A stretch of DNA of 64,000 nucleotides from Clostridium ragsdalei P11 (GCF_001675165.1 NZ_LROS01000011.1:186001-250000); one strand, 5' to 3'; positions 1 to 9,044 are shown, counted from the stretch's first letter. Notes: generated by a model from the letters alone, not told the origin. Translations and numbers: made by a program.

Positions 1-374
1 TCAAGAGAATTTTTTATAGAATTCTTTATAGTAGTATATACATCTATTTGTGTTTCATCTGCATTATTTGATTTGTACAAAACCTTTCCGTTTAAATCCG
101 TAATCATTATCTTTTCCAAATCTGAAGTATCATTACAACTATCTATAATTTTTTGTATTTTATTCTTATCGTCTATACTTATACTTTTACTCTTTATTTC
201 ATCCCCTATTAAGTTGCCATTTACAGACATCCTATCTATACCTTTACTATAATCTATTCTAGCAGTGATATTCCTATTTTGTAAAAAAACGCCTGCTACT
301 TTTCCAAGTGCAGCAGACGTGACAAAACAAAGGGCAAATACAAATATAAGCTCCAGCCTTATACTGTTTTTCAT
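1..374 (-). CDS. Sensor histidine kinase, N-terminal part (cut by window edge)
   Basis: This is the 5' part of a gene that runs off the left edge, open in one frame from about 419 down to base 1. The visible protein starts at an ATG (374), or at an upstream TTG (419) that would overlap the response regulator stop. It has a hydrophobic segment in its first 40 residues, followed by a polar extracytoplasmic sensor region that includes DLNGKVLYKS. The position directly downstream of an OmpR-family response regulator, with near or actual overlap, is the usual arrangement of a membrane kinase and its partner. The catalytic H-box and ATPase domains lie outside the window, so the kinase call rests on context and topology. 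The sensed signal cannot be inferred. Confidence 0.75.
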   Translation of the reverse strand, partial: MKNSIRLELIFVFALCFVTSAALGKVAGVFLQNRNITARIDYSKGIDRMSVNGNLIGDEIKSKSISIDDKNKIQKIIDSCNDTSDLEKIMITDLNGKVLYKSNNADETQIDVYTTIKNSIKNSL

Positions 375-408
375 TTTACTCAAGCTAGATTCTAAAGATA
401 TTTTAAAA

Positions 409-1104
409 TCATTTTTCAACTTTATATCCCACCCCCCAAATGGTCTTTATAAAACGAGGTCTTCTCGGATTTTCCTCTATCTTTTCTCTTATTTTTCTTA
501 TATGTACCATTACAGTGTTATCAGATTCAAAAAAATCCTGTTTCCATACAGATTCATAAATCTTTTCAATACTAAACACTACACCCCTATTTGAAGATAA
601 AAGTTCTAAAATTTCAAATTCTCTTGGAGTGAGTTTTACATCCTTGTTACCAACTTTTACTTGGTGATTTTTAGTGTTTATCACTAAGTCGTCTACTTCA
701 ATTACTTCCTGATCAACTTTTTTAGGTATATTTAGCCTTTTATACCTTCTCAGTTGAGATTTTACCCTGGCTACAAGTTCTAGGGGATTAAAAGGTTTTA
801 CTACATAATCATCGGCTCCCGTAGTAAGACCTAATATTTTGTCTAAATCCTGACTTTTAGCTGACAACATTATTATAGGCATGTTTTTACTTTTTCTTAT
901 TCTCATACAAACTTCAATTCCATCCATTTTAGGCATCATTACATCTAAAATTACTAAATCGACTTCATTATCACTTGAAATTTGTAAAGCTTCTAAACCA
1001 TTGGAAGCTTTTAATACCTTATATCCTTCATTTACCAAATATATCTCAACTAAGTCTCTAATTTCTTTTTCATCGTCAACCACCAACACAATTTCTTTTT
1101 CCAT
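409..1104 (-). CDS. OmpR/PhoB-family response regulator
   Basis: This is a 231-residue DNA-binding response regulator. The N-terminal receiver domain (about 1-120) shows the acidic pair D10/D11, the phosphoacceptor D54 in VILDVMMPKMDG, S81 and the conserved K103 in VVKPFNP. The C-terminal winged helix (about 130-231) has the family signature LTPREFEILELLSSNRG and ends in RPRFIKTIWGVGYKVEK. The length is normal for the family. It lies between a PAP2 phosphatase gene, whose 3' end overlaps it by about 55 bp, and a histidine kinase, so the three are probably one operon. Four boxes with 11-bp phasing upstream of the PAP2 gene (1798-1837) look like an autoregulatory operator. The regulon is unknown. 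Confidence 0.93.
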   Translation of the reverse strand: MEKEIVLVVDDEKEIRDLVEIYLVNEGYKVLKASNGLEALQISSDNEVDLVILDVMMPKMDGIEVCMRIRKSKNMPIIMLSAKSQDLDKILGLTTGADDYVVKPFNPLELVARVKSQLRRYKRLNIPKKVDQEVIEVDDLVINTKNHQVKVGNKDVKLTPREFEILELLSSNRGVVFSIEKIYESVWKQDFFESDNTVMVHIRKIREKIEENPRRPRFIKTIWGVGYKVEK

Positions 1105-1733
1105 ATTAGTCCCCTTTCCAAAATGAAACCAGCAACAAACCTATAGATTATCTCTGCCAATAGTATAGCAAAAATCAGATCTAAAATCACATGCTGTTTT
1201 ACAAATTGAGTAGACACTATTACAGATATGCCCATAAAATTCATAGCAAATTTTATAAAAGGTTTTTTATCCAATTTTCTTGATGCTATCATTATTATAT
1301 AACTTGCAAGCACATGTATGCTTGGAAAACAATTAAAAGGTTTATCCCAGCTATAGGTAAACCTTACAGCACGGGAAAAAATATCATTTCCACTAACAAC
1401 AGGCCTTGGCACCATGGTCTGAAAGAAAAAATAGATTATATAACATGTAATCATACCTATAACCATAGTTACCACACATTTGTAATAGCTATTTCTATAA
1501 TTAAAGCACAGATATACTAGCGATATAAACATAAACGGAAACCACATCCAATATGCAATTATAAATTGTTTTATAAATGGAATGGCCATATCCAAACTAG
1601 TAACTAAACTATGACATCCTCTAATTGTATTATTTAGCAAACCATAAGATACATTTATCGCAGGTATAATTAGTAATAAACTCAATGGTAGTAAATTTAA
1701 CTTTAAACGCTTCACTGCAACACCAACTCTCAA
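1050..1733 (-). CDS. PAP2-family membrane phosphatase
   Basis: This is a polytopic membrane protein of about 227 residues with five to six hydrophobic segments. It carries PAP2 superfamily signatures: PSIH at 137-140, which supplies the motif-2 histidine, and QHVILD at 180-185 with H181 and D185, which matches motif 3. Such enzymes dephosphorylate lipid phosphates such as phosphatidate or undecaprenyl pyrophosphate, or act as inositol-phosphotransferase relatives; the substrate cannot be read from the sequence. The start is uncertain: TTG at 1733, or an in-frame GTG at 1715. The last 18 residues are read out of frame through the start of the response regulator gene, so the two genes overlap and may be translationally coupled. 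It is the first gene of the two-component operon. Confidence 0.85.
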   Translation of the reverse strand: MRVGVAVKRLKLNLLPLSLLLIIPAINVSYGLLNNTIRGCHSLVTSLDMAIPFIKQFIIAYWMWFPFMFISLVYLCFNYRNSYYKCVVTMVIGMITCYIIYFFFQTMVPRPVVSGNDIFSRAVRFTYSWDKPFNCFPSIHVLASYIIMIASRKLDKKPFIKFAMNFMGISVIVSTQFVKQHVILDLIFAILLAEIIYRFVAGFILERGLIWKKKLCWWLTMKKKLET

Positions 1734-1797
1734 ATTTAAATACCTAACTTTCTAAAATTATTATATAACATTCTATACTTATTATTATAGAAAAAAT

Positions 1798-1837
1798 TTC
1801 TTAATATTTGTTAACTAAATTCTTAAAAATTTCTTAA
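1798..1837 (-). promoter_or_regulatory. Four phased boxes, probable OmpR-type operator
   Basis: Plus-strand positions 1798, 1809, 1820 and 1831 begin TTCTTAA, TGTTAAC, TTCTTAA and TTCTTAA, exactly 11 bp apart. Read on the minus strand these are TTAAGAA/GTTAACA direct repeats. They lie 65-104 bp upstream of the PAP2 start, just before a TATAAT-like -10. Direct repeats at one helical turn are the usual binding pattern of OmpR/PhoP-type regulators, and such a regulator is encoded in the operon. Binding by it is inferred. Confidence 0.6.
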
Positions 1838-1868
1838 GTTATAAGATTACTCATAAAGTTTATAAACA

Positions 1869-2092
1869 AAAAATCAACTTATGCTGCGAATATTTTTACA
1901 ATCACAAGTACGTTAAATATTTTGATACGTCTAAACAGAAAATTCACAAAAACCTAAGGACTTTTGAAAACTCGTACCTCAGACAATTCAAAAGCCCTAA
2001 GTTTTTTTATGAATTTTCTACTAAGACGTATATACAAAATATTTAAATGTACTTGCTTATTGTAAAATATTTCTACGCATAAGTTGATTTTT
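1869..2092. repeat. R1-A: long imperfect palindrome with TGAGGTACGAG apex
   Basis: The left arm begins AAATCAACTTATGC near 1869 and the right arm ends GCATAAGTTGATTT near 2090. Arms of about 95 bp match each other's reverse complement at roughly 80 percent by eye. Between them, at 1968-1985, is AAACTCGTACCTCAGACA, the reverse complement of the apex found in R1-B and R1-C. The arm sequences are unrelated to those of R1-B and R1-C. Confidence 0.85.
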
Positions 2093-2110
2093 AAGTTAGA
2101 AAAGTTATAA

Positions 2111-2154
2111 AAGTAAGCTGTGTTTGAACATAAAGAGCACGGCTTACTTTTTTC
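2111..2154. terminator. Stem-loop terminator, probably bidirectional
   Basis: AAAGTAAGCTGTG (2111-2123) pairs with CACGGCTTACTTTTTT (2139-2154), giving a stem of about 12 bp with a T-run on the plus strand and CTTACTTTTAT on the minus strand. It lies downstream of the his operon read on the minus strand and may end that transcript. Confidence 0.65.
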
Positions 2155-2202
2155 ATTTAAGATCAAAGACTACAAAGTTTTCAATTGAAATTTAAACTTA
2201 TA

Positions 2203-2403
2203 GGTAACATATAATGACAAAATTGAAGGAACATTTAAAAACTTTTCCATAAGTCTTAGCGAGGCATTTTAGAAAATCTTAGGAGCTTAGATATGTTTGA
2301 GGTACGAGTTTAGCTAAGGTTCTTAGATTTTCTAAATGCCAAGCTTTAGACTTATTAAAGTTTTTAACGTGATGAAATTTGTCATTATATGCTTTGTATA
2401 AGT
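2203..2403. repeat. R1-B: long imperfect palindrome with TGAGGTACGAG apex
   Basis: The left arm contains ATATAATGACAAA and TAAGTCTTAGCGAGGC; the right arm contains the complementary GCCAAGCTTTAGACTTA and TTTGTCATTATAT. Arms are about 85-90 bp and roughly 80 percent complementary. The apex TGTTTGAGGTACGAGTTT is at 2294-2311. The arms are homologous to those of R1-C at 32.9-33.2 kb, so B and C are two copies of one element. Confidence 0.85.
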
Positions 2404-2427
2404 TAACTTTCAAGCTGCAAACTCACA

Positions 2428-2763
2428 TTAGTGTATTCCTTCTATAATTTTTCTGTCAGGTTTTTTATTACATATTTTCTGTCTTCTTTTACCAAGTTCT
2501 TCTGATAAGTCATCTAAAGTTATATTTTGATTTGACATTAAAACTAAAAGGTGATATATCAAATCACATATTTCATAAACTTCCTCTTTTTTATCATTGT
2601 TTTTGCTTGCAATTATAACTTCTGCACTTTCTTCCCCTACTTTTTTTAATATCTTATCTATTCCTTCTTTAAATAAGTAACTGGTATAAGAACCTTCTAT
2701 AGGATCTACTTTCCTCTCCTCTATAACTTTACTTAATTCCTCTAATATAGTTTGAAATTCCAT
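2428..2763 (-). CDS. hisE: Phosphoribosyl-ATP pyrophosphatase
   Basis: HisE hydrolyses phosphoribosyl-ATP to phosphoribosyl-AMP and pyrophosphate, the second step of histidine synthesis. The 111-residue protein is a typical all-alpha MazG-fold His[18 protein letters not shown] and [14 protein letters not shown] carry the acidic residues that bind Mg2+. It is a separate protein here, not fused to HisI as in many bacteria, and is the last gene of the his operon, 20 bp after the hisI frame. Palindrome R1-B and a terminator-like hairpin follow it. Confidence 0.95.
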   Translation of the reverse strand: MEFQTILEELSKVIEERKVDPIEGSYTSYLFKEGIDKILKKVGEESAEVIIASKNNDKKEEVYEICDLIYHLLVLMSNQNITLDDLSEELGKRRQKICNKKPDRKIIEGIH

Positions 2764-2783
2764 AAAAATATTCCCCCTTCAAT

Positions 2784-3113
2784 TTAATATAATTTTCTAT
2801 AAAAACAGCTCCTGTTTCCTGTGTGACAAGCTGCTCCTATTTGCTCAACTTTTATCAAAATTGTGTCATAATCGCAGTCCACACTTATACTTTTCACATT
2901 TTGATAATGGCCTGAAGTAGCTCCCTTGTTCCAAAGCTCATTTCGGGATCTACTAAAGAACCAGGTTTTTCCCGTTTCGATAGTTCTTTTTAACGATTCC
3001 TCATTCATATACGCCATCATAAGTACTTCTTCATTTTGAAAGTCCTGGACAATTGTAGGTACAAGTCCTTTCCCTTTTTTAAAATCTATGTTCTTTAAAA
3101 TTTCTCTTTCCAT
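2784..3113 (-). CDS. hisI: Phosphoribosyl-AMP cyclohydrolase
   Basis: HisI opens the purine ring of phosphoribosyl-AMP, the third step of histidine synthesis, and is a zinc- and magnesium-dependent dimer. The protein contains the family hallmarks [15 protein letters not shown] and [14 protein letters not shown], with the Cys and Asp ligands. The frame is open from 3131, but AAAGGTG lies 5 bp before the ATG at 3113, giving 109 residues beginning MEREILKN, so that start is preferred. It sits between hisF and hisE in the operon. Confidence 0.95.
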   Translation of the reverse strand: MEREILKNIDFKKGKGLVPTIVQDFQNEEVLMMAYMNEESLKRTIETGKTWFFSRSRNELWNKGATSGHYQNVKSISVDCDYDTILIKVEQIGAACHTGNRSCFYRKLY

Positions 3114-3135
3114 ATTTTCACCTTTGTTCATATTT

Positions 3136-3897
3136 TTATACCCTCACTGGTATATCCTTAGTTTTTAAATATTGTTTAACTTCACCTACAGTAAGCTCTC
3201 CATAGTGGAAAAGTGAAGCTGCAAGGGCTGCATCTGCTCCTGCATCATTAAATACATCATAGAAGTCATTTAAAGAGCCACATCCTCCTGAAGCTATTAC
3301 TGGAATATTTACCAAATTAGTTACAGTTCTTGTAAGTTCTATATCATATCCATTTTTAGTACCATCTGCATCCATACTAGTTAAAAGTATTTCGCCTGCG
3401 CCTAAACTTTCTGCCTTTTTAATCCACTTTAATGCATCTATTCCTGTATTTTTTCTTCCGCCTTCTATAAATACATCCCAACCATCTCCCGAATCCCTTT
3501 TTTTAGCATCCACTGCAACTACTACACACTGTGATCCAAATTTGTCTGCTGCCTCATATATTAAGTTAGGATTCCTTATAGCAGAAGAATTTATTGATAT
3601 TTTATCTGCACCTGCTCTAAGTATGTTTTTAAAATCATCTATCTGAGATATTCCACCACCCACTGTAAGTGGTATGAACACTTTTTCTGCAGTTCTTTCT
3701 ACTAAATCAATTATGGTTTTTCTCTTTTCATGAGTAGCTGTAATATCCAGAAATACTATTTCATCTGCTCCCTGTCTATTATAGTGTTCAGCTATTTCAA
3801 CAGGATCTCCTACATCTTGTAGGTCAACAAAGTTTATTCCTTTAACAACCTTTCCCATATTCACATCTAAACATGGAACTATTCTTTTTGTAAGCAA
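3136..3897 (-). CDS. hisF: Imidazole glycerol phosphate synthase, cyclase subunit
   Basis: HisF is the (beta-alpha)8-barrel subunit that uses ammonia supplied by HisH to convert PRFAR into imidazole glycerol phosphate and AICAR. The 253-residue length is standard. The catalytic aspartates are visible: D11 in [13 protein letters not shown] and D130 in [15 protein letters not shown]. Phosphate-binding loops appear as TVGGGI and ASGGCG. AICAR feeds purine synthesis, which links this operon to pathways such as purL. hisC lies directly upstream, 4 bp away. Confidence 0.97.
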   Translation of the reverse strand: MLTKRIVPCLDVNMGKVVKGINFVDLQDVGDPVEIAEHYNRQGADEIVFLDITATHEKRKTIIDLVERTAEKVFIPLTVGGGISQIDDFKNILRAGADKISINSSAIRNPNLIYEAADKFGSQCVVVAVDAKKRDSGDGWDVFIEGGRKNTGIDALKWIKKAESLGAGEILLTSMDADGTKNGYDIELTRTVTNLVNIPVIASGGCGSLNDFYDVFNDAGADAALAASLFHYGELTVGEVKQYLKTKDIPVRV

Positions 3898-3901
3898 AAT
3901 C

Positions 3902-4975
3902 TTAGCTCCTCTCTATCTCATCTATTATTTCTTTAATTTTATCTATAAAAAATTTCATATCTTCATCTGATCCTATACTTACCCTTAGGTAATTGTCTAT
4001 TCTATCCTTGTTAAAATATCTTACAAGAACTCCTTTTTCCCTTAACTTTGTAAAAAGTTCTTTTGCAGCATATTTAGCATGGGTTATAAAAATGAAATTT
4101 GATTTTGAAGGTATAATATTAAAGCCCATTTTTTCTAACTTATTTACAGTTGTCTCTCTCGTATTTATTACTTTATTAACACACTTTTCAAAATAATCCT
4201 GGTCTTCAAAAGCTGCTATTGCTGCTGCATTTGAAACTCTGTCTACAGTATAGGAATTAAAAGAATTCTTTATTCTATTCAGTCCATTTATGAGATCTTC
4301 TTGTCCAAGTGCAAATCCCACACGAATTCCAGCTAAAGAACGTGATTTAGATAATGTCTGTACTACCAAAAGATTAGGATAGTTTTTTATAAGACCTACT
4401 ACAGAGTTTCCTCCAAAATCCACATAAGCTTCATCAATTATGACTACTTTATTTTGATTATATTTTAAAATTTCTTCAATTTTTTTGGTTTCAAGACATC
4501 TTCCTGTAGGTGCATTTGGATTTGGAATTACTATTCCTCCATTTTCAGTTAGAAATTCATGAAATGGAATTGAAAAATCTTCATTTAACTTTGCAAGCTT
4601 ATAATTTAGATTATATAAATTAGCATATACAGGATAAAAACTGTAACTTATATCCGGAAAAATTATAGTTTCATCCTTATTAAAAAAAGTTAGAAAAGAC
4701 ATAGCCAGAACTTCATCAGACCCATTTCCTATAAAAATTTGGTTTTTATTTAAACCATAGTGTTTGGAAATAACGTCCCTTAACTTATCGCAATCTGGAT
4801 CTGGGTACAACCTTAAATCTTCATTTGCTTCATTTTTTATTGCTTCAATTACCTTAGGGGATGGTGGATAAGGACTTTCATTGGTATTTAGCTTAACATA
4901 TTTTTTATCCTTAGGCTGCTCACCACACACATAAGGCTCTACACCCTTTGTAATTTCACTCCAATACTTACTCAT
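3902..4975 (-). CDS. hisC: Histidinol-phosphate aminotransferase
   Basis: This is a PLP-dependent fold-type I aminotransferase that converts imidazole acetol phosphate and glutamate to histidinol phosphate. The 357-residue protein shows the N-terminal [12 protein letters not shown] substrate loop, [10 protein letters not shown]-like core residues ([10 protein letters not shown] at about 149-158), the cofactor aspartate in [11 protein letters not shown], and the Schiff-base lysine K210 in [15 protein letters not shown]. It is placed between hisA and hisF rather than beside hisB or hisD. The spacing to both neighbours is short, so it is in the operon. Confidence 0.96.
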   Translation of the reverse strand: MSKYWSEITKGVEPYVCGEQPKDKKYVKLNTNESPYPPSPKVIEAIKNEANEDLRLYPDPDCDKLRDVISKHYGLNKNQIFIGNGSDEVLAMSFLTFFNKDETIIFPDISYSFYPVYANLYNLNYKLAKLNEDFSIPFHEFLTENGGIVIPNPNAPTGRCLETKKIEEILKYNQNKVVIIDEAYVDFGGNSVVGLIKNYPNLLVVQTLSKSRSLAGIRVGFALGQEDLINGLNRIKNSFNSYTVDRVSNAAAIAAFEDQDYFEKCVNKVINTRETTVNKLEKMGFNIIPSKSNFIFITHAKYAAKELFTKLREKGVLVRYFNKDRIDNYLRVSIGSDEDMKFFIDKIKEIIDEIERS

Positions 4976-5002
4976 GATTCATTCCACCTTCTGCCTTAAT
5001 TT

Positions 5003-5716
5003 TTATTTGCAAATTTCTATCGCTTCTTTTAAATCTATGTTTCCAGAATATATAGCTTTGCCTGTAATAGCACCGTAAATGTCCATTTTACTTATATCTT
5101 TCAAATCATCTATGTTTTTTATTCCGCCAGAAGCTATTATCCTGCAGTTTACACTGTTTTGAATTTTAAAGAGTTGATCTAAATTAGGTCCTTTTAGCGT
5201 TCCGTCTTTACTTATGTCTGTAAAAATAATAGTTTTAACTCCTATGTCCTCCATTTGTTTTGCAAAATCTATGTAATGGACACTGCTTACATTAAGCCAT
5301 CCATTCACTGCAACTTTCTCATTTTTTGCATCTATTCCCACTGCTATTTTTTCTCCGTATTTTTTTAGTGCTTTTTTCACAAAATCAGGATTTTTTAAAG
5401 CTGCAGTTCCAAGTATTACTCTGGACACACCTATTTCTATAAGCATATCTATAGTTTCTATATCTCTTATGCCTCCACCAAACTCTACTGGAATCTTACT
5501 TGTGTCTATTACTTTTGATATGACTTCCATATTTTTTACTTTTCCATCAAGTGCCCCATCTAAATCCACCATATGAATATACTCTGCACCGTTTTCTTTA
5601 AAACCCAGTGCTACCTTTACTGGATCCTCACCTACTATCTCCGATTTTTCAAATTTTCCTTGATACAATCTAACACATTTTCCATTTCTTAAATCTATAG
5701 CTGGAAGTATCAACAT
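5003..5716 (-). CDS. hisA: ProFAR isomerase
   Basis: HisA carries out the Amadori isomerisation of ProFAR to PRFAR and is a (beta-alpha)8 barrel related to HisF. The 237-residue protein has catalytic D8 ([14 protein letters not shown]) and D129 ([13 protein letters not shown]), with phosphate-binding loops EFGGGIR and ASGGI. A strong ribosome-binding site (AAGGGGGC) precedes the ATG. It lies between hisH and hisC. Confidence 0.97.
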   Translation of the reverse strand: MLILPAIDLRNGKCVRLYQGKFEKSEIVGEDPVKVALGFKENGAEYIHMVDLDGALDGKVKNMEVISKVIDTSKIPVEFGGGIRDIETIDMLIEIGVSRVILGTAALKNPDFVKKALKKYGEKIAVGIDAKNEKVAVNGWLNVSSVHYIDFAKQMEDIGVKTIIFTDISKDGTLKGPNLDQLFKIQNSVNCRIIASGGIKNIDDLKDISKMDIYGAITGKAIYSGNIDLKEAIEICK

Positions 5717-5741
5717 ATAAAAGCCCCCTTAAATTATCCAA

Positions 5742-6350
5742 TTAAGCTATTATCTTCACAAAATTTTTGAGCATTCCAATACCTATGTCACCACTTTTTT
5801 CTGGATGGAACTGAGCTCCATAAACATTATCTTTACTTACAACAGCTGGTATATTTATTTCTCCATAAGTGCTATAGGCATTTAAATTTTCTTTAGATTT
5901 TAATTCTCCATAAAATGAATGCACAAAGTATACATAGCTATTTTCAGCTACATCCTCTAAAATTTTACACTGTTTATCTATTATTAAATTATTCCATCCC
6001 ATATGTGGTATTTTTATATCTCCATATAATTTTGTTATTTTTCCTGGTATCAAGCCTAATCCTTCACACTCTTCTATTTCTTCTCCTATGTCAAATAAGA
6101 GCTGCATTCCAAGGCATATTCCCATAAAAGGCTTTCCGCTTTCTGCTTCCTTTTTTAACACTTTATCTAAATTTCTCTTTTTCAAATTCTTCATAGCCTC
6201 GGGAAAAGCACCTACCCCAGGAAGTATAATTGCTTCACTTTTTTCTATTTCACACTGATCTGAAGTTATTTTACTGTTTGCTCCTATATATTTAAGTGCC
6301 TTTTGAACACTCTTTAAATTTCCCATACCATAATCTACAATAGAAATCAA
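5742..6350 (-). CDS. hisH: Imidazole glycerol phosphate synthase, glutaminase subunit
   Basis: HisH is a class I glutamine amidotransferase that delivers ammonia to HisF. The catalytic triad is visible: C79 in [15 protein letters not shown], and H182 and E184 in [11 protein letters not shown]. The oxyanion region is [11 protein letters not shown]. At 202 residues it is normal size. Translation appears to begin at TTG (6350), read [11 protein letters not shown] after the initiator, with an AAGGGG-type ribosome-binding site upstream. The 103 bp before it contain short AT-rich repeats. Confidence 0.96.
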   Translation of the reverse strand: MISIVDYGMGNLKSVQKALKYIGANSKITSDQCEIEKSEAIILPGVGAFPEAMKNLKKRNLDKVLKKEAESGKPFMGICLGMQLLFDIGEEIEECEGLGLIPGKITKLYGDIKIPHMGWNNLIIDKQCKILEDVAENSYVYFVHSFYGELKSKENLNAYSTYGEINIPAVVSKDNVYGAQFHPEKSGDIGIGMLKNFVKIIA

Positions 6351-6453
6351 TTTTACACACCCCTTTCTTCAATGCACAATGCACAATTATGGATAATTTT
6401 CTTCATCAACTTTCCACTCACTATTAATTATTAATTCTTAACTATTAATTTAT
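6351..6453. repeat. Short AT-rich repeat tract between hisB and hisH
   Basis: It contains the direct repeat CAATGCACAATGCACAATTA near 6371-6390 and the self-similar tract ATTAATTATTAATTCTTAAC. The second tract resembles the outer ends of the palindrome at 52.84-53.03 kb and a stretch before gerW near 35.06 kb. It interrupts an otherwise tightly packed operon. Confidence 0.5.
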
Positions 6454-7038
6454 TTATATAGTTCCTTTCGTAGACATTATTCCATTTATACTGCTATCTA
6501 TACATACTGCTTCTTTAAGTGCATGACCAAATGCCTTAAATATTCCTTCTATCATATGATGTGTATTTTTTCCGTAGATCACCTTTATATGAAGTGTCAT
6601 TTCTGCATTAAAAGCAACTGCCCTAAAAAATTCTTCTACCAATTCCGTATCCATTTCTCCTACCTTTTCAGTTTTAAAATCAGCATCAAATACTAAATAA
6701 GGTCTGCCGCTTAAATCTATAGATACCATTGAAAGACTTTCATCCATTGGTATAAAAAATGTTCCATATCTTTTTATATTTTTTTTATCTCCTAGGGAAT
6801 CTTTTATGCATTTTCCTATGACAATTCCTATGTCCTCTATGGTATGATGAAAGTCCACATCAAGATCACCTTTAGCAGCTATATCAAGGTCTGTCATCCC
6901 ATGTTTTGCTATCATGCACAACATATGATTAAAAAATCCTATTCCCGTATCTATATTGTATTTTCCACTGCCATCTAAATTTATTTTTACATTTACATCA
7001 GTTTCATAGGTCTTTCTAGAAAGTTCTCCTATCCTCAA
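6454..7038 (-). CDS. hisB: Imidazoleglycerol-phosphate dehydratase
   Basis: HisB removes water from imidazole glycerol phosphate to give imidazole acetol phosphate, using two Mn2+ ions. It is the monofunctional form of about 194 residues, without the histidinol-phosphatase domain of enteric HisB. Metal-ligand motifs include FFNHMLCMIAKHG, DVDFHHTIEDIGI and NTHHMIEGIFKAFGHAL. The frame extends to a GTG at 7047, but that GTG lies inside the AAGAAGGTG ribosome-binding site, so the TTG at 7038 (reading RIGELSRKT after the initiator) is the more likely start. It lies between hisD and hisH. Confidence 0.95.
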   Translation of the reverse strand: MRIGELSRKTYETDVNVKINLDGSGKYNIDTGIGFFNHMLCMIAKHGMTDLDIAAKGDLDVDFHHTIEDIGIVIGKCIKDSLGDKKNIKRYGTFFIPMDESLSMVSIDLSGRPYLVFDADFKTEKVGEMDTELVEEFFRAVAFNAEMTLHIKVIYGKNTHHMIEGIFKAFGHALKEAVCIDSSINGIMSTKGTI

Positions 7039-7068
7039 ACAAAACACCTTCTTTTAATGAAATATTTA

Positions 7069-8373
7069 CTACTTAGTTCTAACTTTTATTGAATTTGCAT
7101 GAGCTGTAAGTCCTTCTGTTTCTGCCAGCTTTATAATTTTGTCTCCTATTTTTGAGAGAGCCTCCCTGGAATAGCGAGTAAAACTTGATTTTTTTATAAA
7201 GTCATCTACAGAAAGGGGAGAAAAAAACCTAGCTGTTCCACTCGTAGGAAGTATATGATTTGGTCCTGCCATATAATCTCCAAGAGGTTCCGGTGCAAAA
7301 TCTCCCATAAATATGGAACCTGCATTTTTTATATCTCCAAGTATGGAAAAAGGATCCTCAACACATAATTCCAGATGTTCTGGAGCTATTTCATTTGCCA
7401 CATCTATGCCTTCTTCTATGCTGTCTACTATAATTATGGCTCCGCGATCTTTCAGAGATTTTAGTATTATATCCTTTCTTTCCAAAGATTGTACTTGTCT
7501 TTCAAGTTCCAGTTTTACTTCTCCTGCCAATTCTTTAGACGTTGTAACAAGTACTGCAGATGCAAGTACATCATGTTCTGCTTGTGACATCAAATCTGCT
7601 GCTACATATTTTGCTTTTGCCCTTTCATCTGCAATTATAAGTATTTCACTTGGCCCTGCTATCATATCTATATCTACCTGGCCATATACGCTCTTTTTTG
7701 CCATAGCTACAAATATATTCCCAGGTCCCACTATTTTATCCACTTTAGAAATACTTTCTGTTCCAAAAGCAAGTGCTCCTACAGCTTGTGCTCCTCCTGC
7801 CTTATATATTTCATCTACTCCAGCTATATCAGCAGCTACTAAAATATTAGGATTTACACCTCCATCTTCTGAAGGTGGAGTTACCATTTGCAAATTTTTA
7901 ACTCCTGCTACTTTTGCAGGAATTGCATTCATTAAAACTGAGGATGGATATGCAGCTGTTCCCCCCGGTACATATATTCCTACATTCTCCAGTGCTCTAA
8001 TTTGCTGTCCAAGTACTACTCCTTCTTCTTTTGTAATTATCCAGGAGGTTTTCTTCTGCTTTTCATGGAAAAATTTTATGTTTTCCGCTGCAGTTTTTAA
8101 TGCATCTATAAACTCATCTTCTACAAACTCATAGGCTTTTTTTATTTCTTCTTGTGTCACTTTTATATTACTTTTAGTAACTTCTTTACTATCAAATAAA
8201 TTTGTATATTTTAGAAGAGCTTCATCTCCATTTTTCTTTATATCTTCAAGTATTTTAGAAACTTTTAAAGTTACATCTTCCTGTATACTCTCTTCTATAT
8301 TTCTAAAATTTTTTAAATATTTGCTTCCTCCTTCCGTATCTAAATATACTGTCTTTACAATTTTATCTTCCAT
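7069..8373 (-). CDS. hisD: Histidinol dehydrogenase
   Basis: HisD performs the last two steps of the pathway, oxidising L-histidinol to histidine with two NAD+ and a catalytic Zn2+. The 434-residue protein is standard length. Visible signatures are GGTAAYPSSVLMNAIPAKVAG, the GPGN loop in DKIVGPGNIFVAMAKK, IAGPSEILIIAD, the active-site region EHDVLASAVLV and the metal-binding EIAPEHLEL. The C-terminal GPNHILPTSGTARFFSPLS is also typical. It is 12 bp from hisG. Confidence 0.97.
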   Translation of the reverse strand: MEDKIVKTVYLDTEGGSKYLKNFRNIEESIQEDVTLKVSKILEDIKKNGDEALLKYTNLFDSKEVTKSNIKVTQEEIKKAYEFVEDEFIDALKTAAENIKFFHEKQKKTSWIITKEEGVVLGQQIRALENVGIYVPGGTAAYPSSVLMNAIPAKVAGVKNLQMVTPPSEDGGVNPNILVAADIAGVDEIYKAGGAQAVGALAFGTESISKVDKIVGPGNIFVAMAKKSVYGQVDIDMIAGPSEILIIADERAKAKYVAADLMSQAEHDVLASAVLVTTSKELAGEVKLELERQVQSLERKDIILKSLKDRGAIIIVDSIEEGIDVANEIAPEHLELCVEDPFSILGDIKNAGSIFMGDFAPEPLGDYMAGPNHILPTSGTARFFSPLSVDDFIKKSSFTRYSREALSKIGDKIIKLAETEGLTAHANSIKVRTK

Positions 8374-8384
8374 GAATTTTCCTC

Positions 8385-9044
8385 CTAATTTGTCAATATG
8401 TCTTCTACCTTTATCTGCATTTCAACTCTATTTATTATGTCCTCTATTTCATTTTTCTTCATCTTCATGCTAGCTACATTTACTACCATTCTGGCACTTA
8501 TATCACATATATTTTCATAAACCACCAGTCCGTTTTCCTTTAAAGTAGTTCCAGTTTCCACTATATCAACTATGGCATCTGCTAGTCCCAGTATAGGAGC
8601 CAATTCTACAGAACCTTCTATTTTTATAATTTCCACATCCTGTCCCAATTTTCTAAAATAATTTCTAGCTACGTTGGGATATTTTGTAGCAATCTTTTTT
8701 CTATTATATCCGGAATAAAAATTAGAATTTTTAGGCCCTGCTACAGAAAATTTACACTTTCCAAAACCCAAATCCAGTACCTCATAAAAATCTCTATTTT
8801 GTTCCAGTAAAGTATCTTTTCCAACTATGCCAACATCAACTACTCCATGTTCTACATAAGTGAGCACATCAGGAGCCTTCACAAGCACAAAATCTATATT
8901 GTCTTCTTCATTGTGAAATATAAGCTTCCTGCCTTTATTTATAACTTCACTACAATCTATACCTGACCTTTGAAATATATTTACAGCTTCTTTTTCAATT
9001 CTACCCTTAGTTAAGGCTATTTTTACCCTCTTCATATTTGACAT
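8385..9044 (-). CDS. hisG: ATP phosphoribosyltransferase, short catalytic subunit
   Basis: HisG condenses ATP and PRPP, the committed and feedback-controlled step of histidine synthesis. At 219 residues it is the short HisG(S) form, which lacks the C-terminal regulatory domain and needs HisZ as partner; hisZ lies immediately upstream. The PRPP-binding loop is visible as [25 protein letters not shown] ribosome-binding site precedes the ATG at 9044. Confidence 0.97.
   Translation of the reverse strand: MSNMKRVKIALTKGRIEKEAVNIFQRSGIDCSEVINKGRKLIFHNEEDNIDFVLVKAPDVLTYVEHGVVDVGIVGKDTLLEQNRDFYEVLDLGFGKCKFSVAGPKNSNFYSGYNRKKIATKYPNVARNYFRKLGQDVEIIKIEGSVELAPILGLADAIVDIVETGTTLKENGLVVYENICDISARMVVNVASMKMKKNEIEDIINRVEMQIKVEDILTN

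Larger units (their letters stand above)
1734..2427. other. Gene-free interval with two long palindromes
   Basis: This 690-bp gap between the his operon end and the PAP2 operon contains no convincing gene. It holds the operator and promoter at 1740-1840, the palindrome at 1869-2092, a terminator hairpin at 2111-2154 and a second palindrome at 2203-2403. A 70-codon open frame on the minus strand around 1954-2166 simply crosses the first palindrome and has no ribosome-binding site or recognisable motif. Confidence 0.8.

Noticed and set aside
1954-2166. 70-codon minus-strand frame in the R1-A region
   Set aside because: It crosses the palindrome and the terminator hairpin, has no ribosome-binding site and no recognisable motif.
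7313-8134. 273-codon plus-strand frame opposite hisD
   Set aside because: It is a shadow of hisD; the hisD protein has all family motifs and the plus-strand product has none.
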